Source: Natrinema longum
GTDB taxonomy: Archaea; Halobacteriota; Halobacteria; Halobacteriales; Natrialbaceae
Direction: 5' to 3'
Assembly: GCF_017352095.1 (NCBI RefSeq)
Contig: NZ_CP071463.1
Span: 434,001 to 498,000, forward strand
DNA length: 64,000 bases
Shown one piece after another: positions 42,847 through 50,317 of this stretch; the stretch's first letter is position 1, and each line of letters begins with the position of its first letter. The position numbers were made by a program, and so were the translations under genes. The notes under the pieces were generated by a model, which saw only the letters and a program-made list of their open reading frames with translations, was not told the DNA's origin and searched no databases.

Positions 42847-43099
42847 ACCCCGATATTTCAACCAGCTATACATATAGGTGTGGGAACGACTCGAGGGACG
42901 CGGGATCGGAACCGACGACGCGACGGACGGTCGGAGACCCCGCGACCCGAACCGACCCCCGTGCTCGAGGCCCGAACGCGGGATCGACGAGCGGTCGAAC
43001 GGGCAGCGGAGACCGACCAAAGCGGCGGGCCAGCCGGGCGTTGCCGTCCCAAATCTTCATATCAGTGTGTGTTGTGCCCCCACAGGGGTGTGTTATCAC

Positions 43100-43450
43100 A
43101 TGCCATCAACTGACGCGGTACTGGAGCATCACCTGTCGACGTTCGGCGAGCAGGACCTGGCGGGCGTCATGGAGGACTACACCGAGGAGTCGGTGGTCGT
43201 GACCAACATGGGGACCTTCGAGGGACTCGACGAGATCGAGGGGCTCTTCGAGGACCTCTTCGCCGAGTTCTCACAGGAGGGGGCCACGATCGACATGCAA
43301 CAGGAGACCGTCGAAGACGAGTTCGCCTACATCGTCTGGCAGGCCGAAACGCCCGAGAACGTCTACGAGTTCGCCACGGACACGTTCTACATCCCGGACG
43401 ACGAGATCCTGTTCCAGAGCTTCGCCGGGAAGCGCTCCCCGAAGGACTGA
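43100..43450 (+). CDS. NTF2-like / SnoaL-like domain protein
   Basis: A 116-aa protein of the NTF2-like cone fold: HHLSTFGEQDLAGVMEDYTE, SVVVTNMGTFEGLDEIEGLF and WQAETPENVYEFATDTFYIP with QSFAGKRSPKD at the end. Members bind small hydrophobic molecules or act as polyketide-cyclase-like enzymes; no substrate can be named. ATG 43100 gives MPSTDAVLEHHLS, the normal start. Confidence 0.85.
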   Translation: MPSTDAVLEHHLSTFGEQDLAGVMEDYTEESVVVTNMGTFEGLDEIEGLFEDLFAEFSQEGATIDMQQETVEDEFAYIVWQAETPENVYEFATDTFYIPDDEILFQSFAGKRSPKD

Positions 43451-43821
43451 CGCGACGGGCCGGGATCACCCCCCTCGTCGTCCCGTCTTCGACGGGCCGT
43501 GAGCACCGGCGGTCCGAGGTGCCGATCGGACGTGAGACGGACTCCTGCCGATCGGTGCCGGCCCAGCCGCGGCCCGCCATGGGGGTGTGCCGGGACATCG
43601 GGGCAGCGGATCGTCCGAACCCACGCCCGCTCGAGTCCCCGACCGAGCGCTCGGCTCGCGGAAACGGACGCGTCGCGGTCGATTCGACACACGTCCCGGA
43701 CCCGGCCTCGAGGGGCCACAGGAGTGCAGCCGTCCCCGTCCTGTCGTTGCCGATGACTGTCCGGCTCGAGGGAGTGATGGGGGATCCTGAACGAAAATTG
43801 AAGTAGTGATCGACCCCTGGT
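43451..43821. other. Intergenic region of 371 bases, no gene seen
   Basis: Frames on both strands are open but Arg/Pro/Ser rich shadows without family resemblance. The last 30 bases (GAAAATTGAAGTAGTGATC) look like a promoter for the small zinc-ribbon gene at 43822. Confidence 0.4.
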
Positions 43822-43983
43822 ATGGATGGGGTGATCACCTTGCGCGACCACAACCGCGTTGTGGCCGTGTGCGCCAGCTGTGACTCGGTATACGCAGCGA
43901 AGGAACTCTTGGACGGCCGTATCCGCCCCATCGGAACGACGGCCTGTTCCTGTGGGTCGACGGAGTTCCAAGCGCTCGGGTGA
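43822..43983 (+). CDS. Zinc-ribbon microprotein (53 aa)
   Basis: A 53-residue protein from ATG 43822: MDGVITLRDHNRVVAVCASC, DSVYAAKELLDGRIRP, then TACSCGSTEF. The pairs CASC and CSC suggest a small zinc ribbon of the kind common in haloarchaea. An AT-rich promoter lies upstream and a strong terminator downstream, so it is probably a real single-gene transcript. Function unknown. Confidence 0.75.
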   Translation: MDGVITLRDHNRVVAVCASCDSVYAAKELLDGRIRPIGTTACSCGSTEFQALG

Positions 43984-44001
43984 ATCGTCCCGCTTGCAAG
44001 T

Positions 44002-44042
44002 ACGGGCCGTCGGTCGCGGTCGACTCACCGACGGCCCGTTTT
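44002..44042 (+). terminator. Intrinsic terminator-like hairpin with T-run
   Basis: ACGGGCCGTCGGT (44002-44014) pairs perfectly with ACCGACGGCCCGT (44027-44039), loop 12 nt, followed by TTTT. It lies 19 nt after the zinc-ribbon microprotein stop. Confidence 0.75.
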
Positions 44043-44113
44043 CGACTGCAGTACACGGGCGTAGCGTCGTAAATAAGGAAATAGTATATTACGCCACGAT
44101 GCGTACTGTTCTC

Positions 44114-44482
44114 ATGGGATATACTGTCATTGACGCGACGGCCGTCGAACCGAGGGACGGCCTGTCGGGCGACCACTACTATCTCGACGATGCGGTCGAT
44201 CTGGATCGGCTTTCCATCCAACTCGTCGAGGCCGACCCCGGCGAGTCGTTCGCGCCGTATCACTCGCATCGGGAGAGCGAAGAGGTGTTTTACGTACTGG
44301 ACGGCCACCTGCACGTCGAGACGCCCGACGAGGAGTACGTCGTCGCCGCCGGGGAGTGGTTCGCCGTCGAACCGGGCCACCCGCTCCGGCCGTTCAACCC
44401 CGCCGATGCCGAGGACACCGTTCGTGCCCTGCTGTTGAACGCCAAACGCGACGACTTCGATCCGTACGAGCCGGATCGCTGA
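44114..44482 (+). CDS. Cupin domain protein
   Basis: A 122-aa cupin. Motif 1, YHSHRESEEVFYVLDGHLHV (about residues 42-61), gives two His and Glu ligands; motif 2, AGEWFAVEPGHPLRPFNPAD, the last His. Likely a metal-binding dioxygenase/isomerase-type or sensor protein; substrate unknown. Two starts are possible: 44099 (MRTVL) and 44114. TAGTATAT at about 44082-44089 lies 25-30 nt before 44114, so the leaderless start at 44114 (MGYTVIDATAVEPR) is preferred. Confidence 0.85.
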   Translation: MGYTVIDATAVEPRDGLSGDHYYLDDAVDLDRLSIQLVEADPGESFAPYHSHRESEEVFYVLDGHLHVETPDEEYVVAAGEWFAVEPGHPLRPFNPADAEDTVRALLLNAKRDDFDPYEPDR

Positions 44483-44650
44483 GGCCGGTGACCCGAGGGA
44501 AGCGACGCCGGAAGTGCAGTCGCGAGCCGCGAGTCCCCCGACCGCGAGCGCTGAGAAGCGGCCCCGGTGGTCCGTCGGTTCGTCGAACGGACCGACCCGC
44601 CACGGCGACGACCGAAACCCAATTCATCCCGCGAGCGCCACTAGTCACCT

Positions 44651-45397
44651 GTGAGAGAACTCGTCTTCGCCCTCGAGTACGATCCCGGAACGAACCCGGT
44701 CGCGGACACCCTCGAGTCGCATCCGGAGACGACGGTTCGGTCGCTGTCGTGTCACGTCACGCCCGAGAGCCTCTGGCGGGTCGACCACGCGACCGGGTCC
44801 GCGGCGGGGATCGAAGCCCTCGAAGACGCCTACCGGGAGCCGACGTTCTGTGCGGACTGTCTGGTTCGGGACAACTGCGGAGCCGACTGCGAAACGCAGG
44901 TCCTCGATCGCGGCAGCGACGAACTCGTCGTCTACACCTACTGGGATCGGACGGACGTCTGTACGTCGGTCCCCCACCTCGCCCTCGAGCGCTTGGGCGA
45001 GGGGCTGTTGTTCGAGACCTACCGGGAGGGGCGGCGCTACCGCTGGCGGATCGTCCTCGGGAGCGACGCACCGGTCCACGAGTTTTTCGACGCGCTCGGC
45101 GACGAGGTCGGCGAGTGTACCGGCATGGAGATGCTGCGGCTGACCGACCTCGATCCGGACCGCGACCGACTCGAGGCCGAGGACACGCTCCCGGCCGAAC
45201 AGCGGGACGCACTGCGGGCCGCCGTCGAACACGGCTACTACGAGACGCCCCGGCGGATCGACCTCTCCGAACTCGCGGCCGAACTCGACGTGCCGCGGTC
45301 GACGCTCTCCTACCGGCTCCGCCGGGCCGAAGCGAGCCTCGCGACGACGTTCGTCGACGAGGACGACTCGCTCGAGACGCTCGCAGCGGGCCACTGA
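44651..45397 (+). CDS. Bat-type HTH regulator with cysteine metal-sensing segment
   Basis: A 248-aa transcription regulator. The C-terminal HTH_10 domain (about 185-245) is clear: LPAEQRDALRAAVEHGYYET then ELAAELDVPRSTLSYRLRRA. Near residues 67-82 the sequence FCADCLVRDNCGADCETQ packs four cysteines, a plausible metal site. It stands 85 nt upstream of a P1B-type metal ATPase gene in the same direction, so it probably senses a heavy metal and controls the exporter (inference; similar pairs are known in Halobacterium). Start is GTG 44651. Confidence 0.85.
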   Translation: MRELVFALEYDPGTNPVADTLESHPETTVRSLSCHVTPESLWRVDHATGSAAGIEALEDAYREPTFCADCLVRDNCGADCETQVLDRGSDELVVYTYWDRTDVCTSVPHLALERLGEGLLFETYREGRRYRWRIVLGSDAPVHEFFDALGDEVGECTGMEMLRLTDLDPDRDRLEAEDTLPAEQRDALRAAVEHGYYETPRRIDLSELAAELDVPRSTLSYRLRRAEASLATTFVDEDDSLETLAAGH

Positions 45398-45482
45398 CCG
45401 GGTCCGATTTCCTCGTGCGACGAAGGGGGAGTTGGCGCACGCCGAATAACCGGTATAGGGAACGAGTGAGTAGGGACAGGTA

Positions 45483-48062
45483 ATGAGTGACGCTTCACCA
45501 CCGACACCGCCGGAGTCGGACGCCGACGACGCGGGCTCGAGTCGGACCCTCGAGCTTCGCGTCCCCGACATGGACTGTCCGTCCTGTGCCGGGAAGGTAA
45601 CGAACAGCGTCGAGCGACTCGAGGGGATCGACGACCTCGACGCGAGAGTGACAAGCGGTCGGCTCGTCGTCGACTACGATCCGACGCGAACGAGCGACGA
45701 AGAGATCCGCGAGCGGGTTCGAGCGGCCGGCTACGAGATCGTCGCCACGGACACGGAGCTGACGGTCTCCGTCCCCGGCATGGACTGTGCCTCGTGTGCG
45801 ACCAAGGTCGAAAACGCCCTCGAGGACGTCGACGGGATCGGGACGATCGAGACCCGACCCACCGCCGGCCGCGTGACGGTGACGGTCGACGAGACGGTCG
45901 ATCCAGAGCGGGTCGTCGACGCGATCGGGGCCGCGGGCTACGACGCGACGCCGATCGGGGAGACCGGCGACGGGATCGGCGACGAGCAACCCGTCTGGCG
46001 GAGTCGGCGAGCCGTCATTACGGGCGTCGGTGCCGTCCTCGTGGCAGTCGGGATGGCCCTCGAGTTCGTCTTCACCGGGGCCGACCCGACCCTCTTTACC
46101 GTCGTCGGCCGGAGCTACGACCTCTCCTCGCTGCTCTTTATCCTCACCGCGGCCGTCGCCGGCGTGCCGATCTTCCGGAACGGCTACTACTCCGTCCGCA
46201 ATCGGAGCCTCGATATCGACTTCCTGATGAGCGTCGGCATCGTCGCCGCGGTCGGAGCCCACCACCCCTTCGAGGGGGCCACGTTGGCCGTCCTCTTCAG
46301 CGTCGCCGAACTCCTCGAGCAGTACTCGATGGACCGGGCACGGGACTCCCTGCGGGAGCTGATGGATCTCTCGCCGGACACGGCCACCGTCAAGCGTGCG
46401 GACGGCTCCGAGGAGACGATCCCGGCGGCGGAGCTGGCGATCGGCGACGTCGTCACGGTTCGGCCGGGCGAGAAGATTCCCGCCGACGGCACCGTCCTCG
46501 AGGGCGAGAGCGCGGTCGATCAGTCGCCGATCACCGGCGAGAGCGTCCCCGTCGACAGGAGCGAGGGCGACGAGGTCTTCGCCGGGACCATCGCCGAGTC
46601 GGGCTATCTCGAGGTCGAGGTCGAGCAGGCGGCCGAGGACTCGACGATCGCCCGGATCGTCCGGCTGGTCGAGGACGCCGAGCGCGAAGGGACGAAACGC
46701 GAGCAGTTCGTCGACCGCTTCGCGAGCGTCTACACGCCGATCGTCGTCGTCCTCGCGATCGCGGTCGCCGCCGGCCCACCGCTGCTCGTGGACGCGTCGT
46801 GGAACACGTGGTTCCTGCGCGGGCTGACCCTTCTGGTCATCGCCTGCCCCTGTGCGTTCGTCATCTCGACGCCGGTCAGCGTCGTCTCCGGGATCACGAG
46901 CGCCGCCCGTAACGGCGTGCTGATCAAAGGGGGTCGCCACCTCGAGGCGGTCGCCGAGAGCGACACCCTCGCGGTCGACAAGACGGGGACCCTCACGACG
47001 GGCGATCTGTCGGTGACCGACGTCATCCCGCTGGAAGGGGCCGACGAAGAGGACGTCCTCCGGCGTGCGAGCGCGGCCGAGCGTCGGAGCGAGCACCCCC
47101 TCGGGCGGGCGATCGTCGGCTACGCCGAGGAACGGGGGATCGACCCGAACGAGCCGGACGTCTCGGCGTTCGAAGCGCTGACCGGGAAGGGAGTGCGCAC
47201 CGACATCGACGGGGAGACCCACTACGTCGGGAAACCCGCTCTCTTCGAGGGGCTTGCGGACCTCGAGCACACGCACGCGACGACCGACGGCGGGACGGTC
47301 ATCGAGTCGGCCGACGCCCGACCGGACTGCGAGCGCGAAGGCTGTCTCGACGTGGCGAGCGATGTCGTCCCGACGCTCGAGGCCGAGGGCAAGACCGTGA
47401 TCGTCGTCGGCACCGAGGACGGCCCGCTGGGGGTCATCGGCGTCGCGGACCGGGTCCGGCCCGAAGCCGAGTGGGCCGTCTCGCGGCTGCAGGAACGAGG
47501 GATCCGCGTCGTGATGCTCACCGGCGACAACGAGGGGACCGCCCGCGCGATCGCCGAGCAGGTCGGGATCGACGAGTACCACGCCGAGTTGCTCCCCGAC
47601 GAGAAACTCGAGTGGATCGAGCGACTCGACGGCGACCGCGACGGCGATGGGGACGGGAGCCGCGTCGCGATGATCGGCGACGGGATCAACGACGCGCCGG
47701 CCCTCGCGACGGCGGGCGTCGGCATCGCGATGGGCGCGGCGGGGACCGATACGGCCCTCGAGACGGCCGACGTCGCGCTGATGAGCGACGACCTCACGCG
47801 ACTGCCCTACCTCTATGAACTCTCGACGAGCGCCAACGGCGTCATCCGACAGAACATCTGGGCGAGCCTCGCGGTGAAAGCCGTCCTCGCGGCGGGCGCA
47901 CCGTTTGGCATCGTGACGGTCATCCACGCGGTCGTCATCGGCGACATGGGGATGAGCCTCGGCGTGACGGGCAACGCGATGCGACTGGCGAACGTCGAAC
48001 CGGAGCTTCCGGCGGCTCTGGCCGACGGCGACGGGGACGCGATCGAACCCGGCGACGAGTGA
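45483..48062 (+). CDS. Heavy-metal-translocating P1B-type ATPase (Zn/Cd/Pb type by motif)
   Basis: An 859-aa metal exporter. Two N-terminal heavy-metal-associated domains carry MDCPSCAGK (about residue 32) and MDCASCATK (about 101). TM helices follow; the actuator has ITGES; the metal-channel motif is CPCAFVISTPVS, then DKTGTLTTGD with the phosphorylated Asp, SEHPLG, and GDGINDAPALA. The ISTPVS continuation, a Lys in AVKAVLAAG and DMGMSLGV in the last helices match the P1B-2 (Zn/Cd/Pb) pattern better than the copper pattern (CPCALGLATP). An insert with HTHATTDGG and CEREGC may bind metal. Confidence 0.9.
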   Translation: MSDASPPTPPESDADDAGSSRTLELRVPDMDCPSCAGKVTNSVERLEGIDDLDARVTSGRLVVDYDPTRTSDEEIRERVRAAGYEIVATDTELTVSVPGMDCASCATKVENALEDVDGIGTIETRPTAGRVTVTVDETVDPERVVDAIGAAGYDATPIGETGDGIGDEQPVWRSRRAVITGVGAVLVAVGMALEFVFTGADPTLFTVVGRSYDLSSLLFILTAAVAGVPIFRNGYYSVRNRSLDIDFLMSVGIVAAVGAHHPFEGATLAVLFSVAELLEQYSMDRARDSLRELMDLSPDTATVKRADGSEETIPAAELAIGDVVTVRPGEKIPADGTVLEGESAVDQSPITGESVPVDRSEGDEVFAGTIAESGYLEVEVEQAAEDSTIARIVRLVEDAEREGTKREQFVDRFASVYTPIVVVLAIAVAAGPPLLVDASWNTWFLRGLTLLVIACPCAFVISTPVSVVSGITSAARNGVLIKGGRHLEAVAESDTLAVDKTGTLTTGDLSVTDVIPLEGADEEDVLRRASAAERRSEHPLGRAIVGYAEERGIDPNEPDVSAFEALTGKGVRTDIDGETHYVGKPALFEGLADLEHTHATTDGGTVIESADARPDCEREGCLDVASDVVPTLEAEGKTVIVVGTEDGPLGVIGVADRVRPEAEWAVSRLQERGIRVVMLTGDNEGTARAIAEQVGIDEYHAELLPDEKLEWIERLDGDRDGDGDGSRVAMIGDGINDAPALATAGVGIAMGAAGTDTALETADVALMSDDLTRLPYLYELSTSANGVIRQNIWASLAVKAVLAAGAPFGIVTVIHAVVIGDMGMSLGVTGNAMRLANVEPELPAALADGDGDAIEPGDE

Positions 48063-48090
48063 CGATCGAAACCCGGTCTCGATCGACTCG

Positions 48091-48115
48091 AGCGCCGGGA
48101 CTGATGCCCGGCGCT
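48091..48115 (+). terminator. Hairpin after the metal ATPase gene
   Basis: AGCGCCGGG (48091-48099) pairs perfectly with CCCGGCGCT (48107-48115). It starts 28 nt after the stop codon. Probable transcript end. Confidence 0.45.
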
Positions 48116-48251
48116 GGAGACCCCACGGGCGTCATCGCTCGGTTCACGCGCCCCCGTGGCACCGACTGGAGGAGGAGTACGGGCACAGAACCGACCGGAC
48201 TCGGCAGCATATCCCCGAAACGCTTTCTGTGACCTGCCTCGTAGCGCAGCT

Positions 48252-48473
48252 ATGTCGACGACCGTCGAAACGCCCGATGCGGACGAGGAGTGTGCCTACT
48301 GTGGGTCGCGTCTCTTCGACCACGATCCGATCTGCGTCCGTGATTGTACCGACGACTGTGGCTCGCCCACGTACTTCTGTCACTACGCCTGTCTCTGGGC
48401 GTACGTGGATGCAAACGACCTGACGACGGGCGATGCGTGCACCTGGTCGCCCGACGAAAGCGGTCGGTGTTGA
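48252..48473 (+). CDS. Cysteine-rich small protein (73 aa)
   Basis: A 73-aa protein with ten or so cysteines: ECAYCGSRLFDHDPICVRDC, TDDCGSPTYFCHYACLWAYV, and final SGRC. The CxxC plus C-x3-C/H pattern resembles FCS/DUF7576-like zinc fingers of haloarchaea. It follows the metal ATPase by 190 bases and may be unrelated, or may bind the same metal (speculation). ATG 48252. Confidence 0.75.
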   Translation: MSTTVETPDADEECAYCGSRLFDHDPICVRDCTDDCGSPTYFCHYACLWAYVDANDLTTGDACTWSPDESGRC

Positions 48474-48665
48474 GCGAGAGTCAGTGGTGGATCGGTCGGA
48501 TACGTCCCGGCCGATTCGACGCGATCGGTCGTCGGCGTCGAGACGTGGCTCGGTCGTTACTACTCGTCGTTGCTCCTCGTTTGGCGTCTCCGAAATTCCG
48601 GGCAGCCACTGCGGAACGGAGCCTCGAGCAACGACCGCCCTCCCTCGATCGGGCAGCCACTGTCG

Positions 48666-49505
48666 TCAGCGTCGGACTGCCAGCACGACCAGATCGGAGA
48701 ACGGCGTCTCCGCTTTCCCGCTCCCACCAGCATGGGCCGACAACTCGCCGAGCGTGAACCGGTGGATCGCCTCGTCGTCGTGGGTCAACTTCTCGAGGAC
48801 CAGCGCCTCGAGGTCGGGATCGGCACCCGACTCGAGCAGGAACGCCGCGATGTCGCCGGGCATCCGGTCGTAGGGTCGCGGGAGCACGAGCAGGTGGCGC
48901 TCGCCCACCGCGGCGGCGAGCCTGTCCAGGTCCGACTCGAGGTCGCCGCTTTTGTGCAGCGTGACGAACTCGGTGTCCTCCATGGGCGTCCGGGCGCGGC
49001 TGGCGGCCATCTGGAGCGACGAGATGCCGGGGACGACGCGGACGGGTCTCGGATCGGCCTCCCGATTCCTCGCCTCCCGCTCGACGGCAGCCTGGACCTT
49101 GCCGACGAACTGGTAGCCCGAGTGGTTGGGATCGCCCATCGCGACCGCGGTTCCCGACTCGCCGGCGGCGACGCGCTCGGCGAACTCCTCGAGTGCTTCG
49201 GCTTCGTCCCTGTAGCCACAGGTCAGCAGGTCGGCGTCGGTCAGGTCCTCGATGAACTCCACGACAGTCGTGAAACCGACGACGACGTCGGCCTCGCGGA
49301 TCGCCCGCTCGCCGCGAGGGGTGAGATACTCCTGATTGCCGGGGCCGACGCCGACGACGTAGACGGGGTCGCCGGCTTCGGCGGTTTCACCGCCTTCGCC
49401 TCGCTGCCCCTCTGGCGCAGCGCCCTCGTCGAGATCGGGCTCTGCAGCGTCCGCGGCGAACGTCGCCGGATCCGGTCCCGCGTCGAGGTCGTACTCGTCG
49501 CTCAT
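48666..49505 (-). CDS. cbiE: Cobalt-precorrin-7 (C5)-methyltransferase
   Basis: A 279-aa tetrapyrrole methylase. After an acidic N-terminal extension of about 45 residues, YVVGVGPGNQEYLTPRGERA begins the domain; ADVVVGFTTVVEF, AMGDPNHSGYQFVGKV and VVPGISSLQMAASRARTP follow, the last diagnostic of CbiE-type enzymes. It methylates C5 of the corrin ring in B12 synthesis. The ATG overlaps the stop of cbiC by 4 nt (ATGA). Another corrin methylase identity cannot be fully excluded. Confidence 0.82.
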   Translation of the reverse strand: MSDEYDLDAGPDPATFAADAAEPDLDEGAAPEGQRGEGGETAEAGDPVYVVGVGPGNQEYLTPRGERAIREADVVVGFTTVVEFIEDLTDADLLTCGYRDEAEALEEFAERVAAGESGTAVAMGDPNHSGYQFVGKVQAAVEREARNREADPRPVRVVPGISSLQMAASRARTPMEDTEFVTLHKSGDLESDLDRLAAAVGERHLLVLPRPYDRMPGDIAAFLLESGADPDLEALVLEKLTHDDEAIHRFTLGELSAHAGGSGKAETPFSDLVVLAVRR

Positions 49506-50248
49506 CGGTTCCGGCCGTCCGCAGCCCGCGTCTCGGCGTCGAGCTCGAGGTCGATCTCGTCGGTTCGTGCGTCCGTGGCGACGTGGATCAGTTCGTTCGT
49601 CAGAGCCGCGGCGAGGCCGCTGCCGCCCCGGCGGCCGCGGTGGGTGATCGCGGGCACGCCGTACTCCTCGCTGACCTCGCGGATGCGCCCGCGGCTCTCC
49701 TCGGCCTTGACGAAGCCGACCGGGTTCGCGACGACGACCGCCGGGCGGGTCCCCTGCTCAATGCAGTCCGCCAGCGCCAGCGCGGCCGTCGGCGCGTTCC
49801 CGATCGTGACGATCGCGTCCTCGAAGGCGTCCTCTTTGTCGAGTTCGAGCATCGCCGCAGCGGTTCGGGTCATCCCGGTCTCGGCGGCGAGTTCCTTCCC
49901 GTGGCCGATAGCTTTCGAGACCTCACAGTCGTGGCCCCGGCCCGTGACGCCGGCTTTCACCATCGTGATGTCGGTAAAGATGTCGGCCTCGTCGAGCACG
50001 GCCCGTGCACCGGCACGGACCGGTGCGTCCTCGTCGGCACCGAGGTCGTCGCTCCCCGTGAACTCGATGAGATGCTGGAACTCGATGTCGCCCATCGAGT
50101 GGACCGATTTCTGGCGCACGCGGTCGGCCAGCGTCTCGTCGGGCGTGAACTGCCTGACGATGTCCATGCTCGTCTCCGCGATGTCCATCGCGTTCTGTGT
50201 CGTTGCTCCCAGATCGGCGTACTCCTCCTCGAAGTCCTGATCAGTCAT
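49502..50248 (-). CDS. cbiC: Cobalt-precorrin-8 methylmutase
   Basis: A 248-aa methylmutase that moves the C11 methyl to C12 giving cobyrinate. RQKSVHSMGDIEFQHLIEFT near residue 45 holds the catalytic His; DITMVKAGVTGRGHDCEVSK, TRTAAAMLEL and VVVANPVGFVKAEESR are standard. The tail of 25 acidic residues is halophile-like. It lies between cobN and cbiE in one leftward cluster, 69 nt after cobN. Confidence 0.92.
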   Translation of the reverse strand: MTDQDFEEEYADLGATTQNAMDIAETSMDIVRQFTPDETLADRVRQKSVHSMGDIEFQHLIEFTGSDDLGADEDAPVRAGARAVLDEADIFTDITMVKAGVTGRGHDCEVSKAIGHGKELAAETGMTRTAAAMLELDKEDAFEDAIVTIGNAPTAALALADCIEQGTRPAVVVANPVGFVKAEESRGRIREVSEEYGVPAITHRGRRGGSGLAAALTNELIHVATDARTDEIDLELDAETRAADGRNR

Positions 50249-50317
50249 CGGGTATCACTCGCTCGGTCGCGGCTATCGGCTGTCAGCCGAACCTGTTCGG
50301 TCGCCGGTTCGATTCCG

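Noticed and set aside
43058-43085. A fourth copy of the dispersed repeat (ATCAGTGTGTG)
   Set aside because: Only 11 bases match and there is no core stem GATCGCAC nearby.
45495-47927. An 810-aa leftward open frame opposite the P-type ATPase
   Set aside because: High GC leaves long antisense frames; the rightward frame has every P1B motif, the leftward one is Asp/Arg repeats with no family.
45483-48062. Copper-exporting CopA
   Set aside because: The channel motif and last-helix residues follow the Zn/Cd/Pb pattern; the CxxC N-terminal domains occur in both classes.
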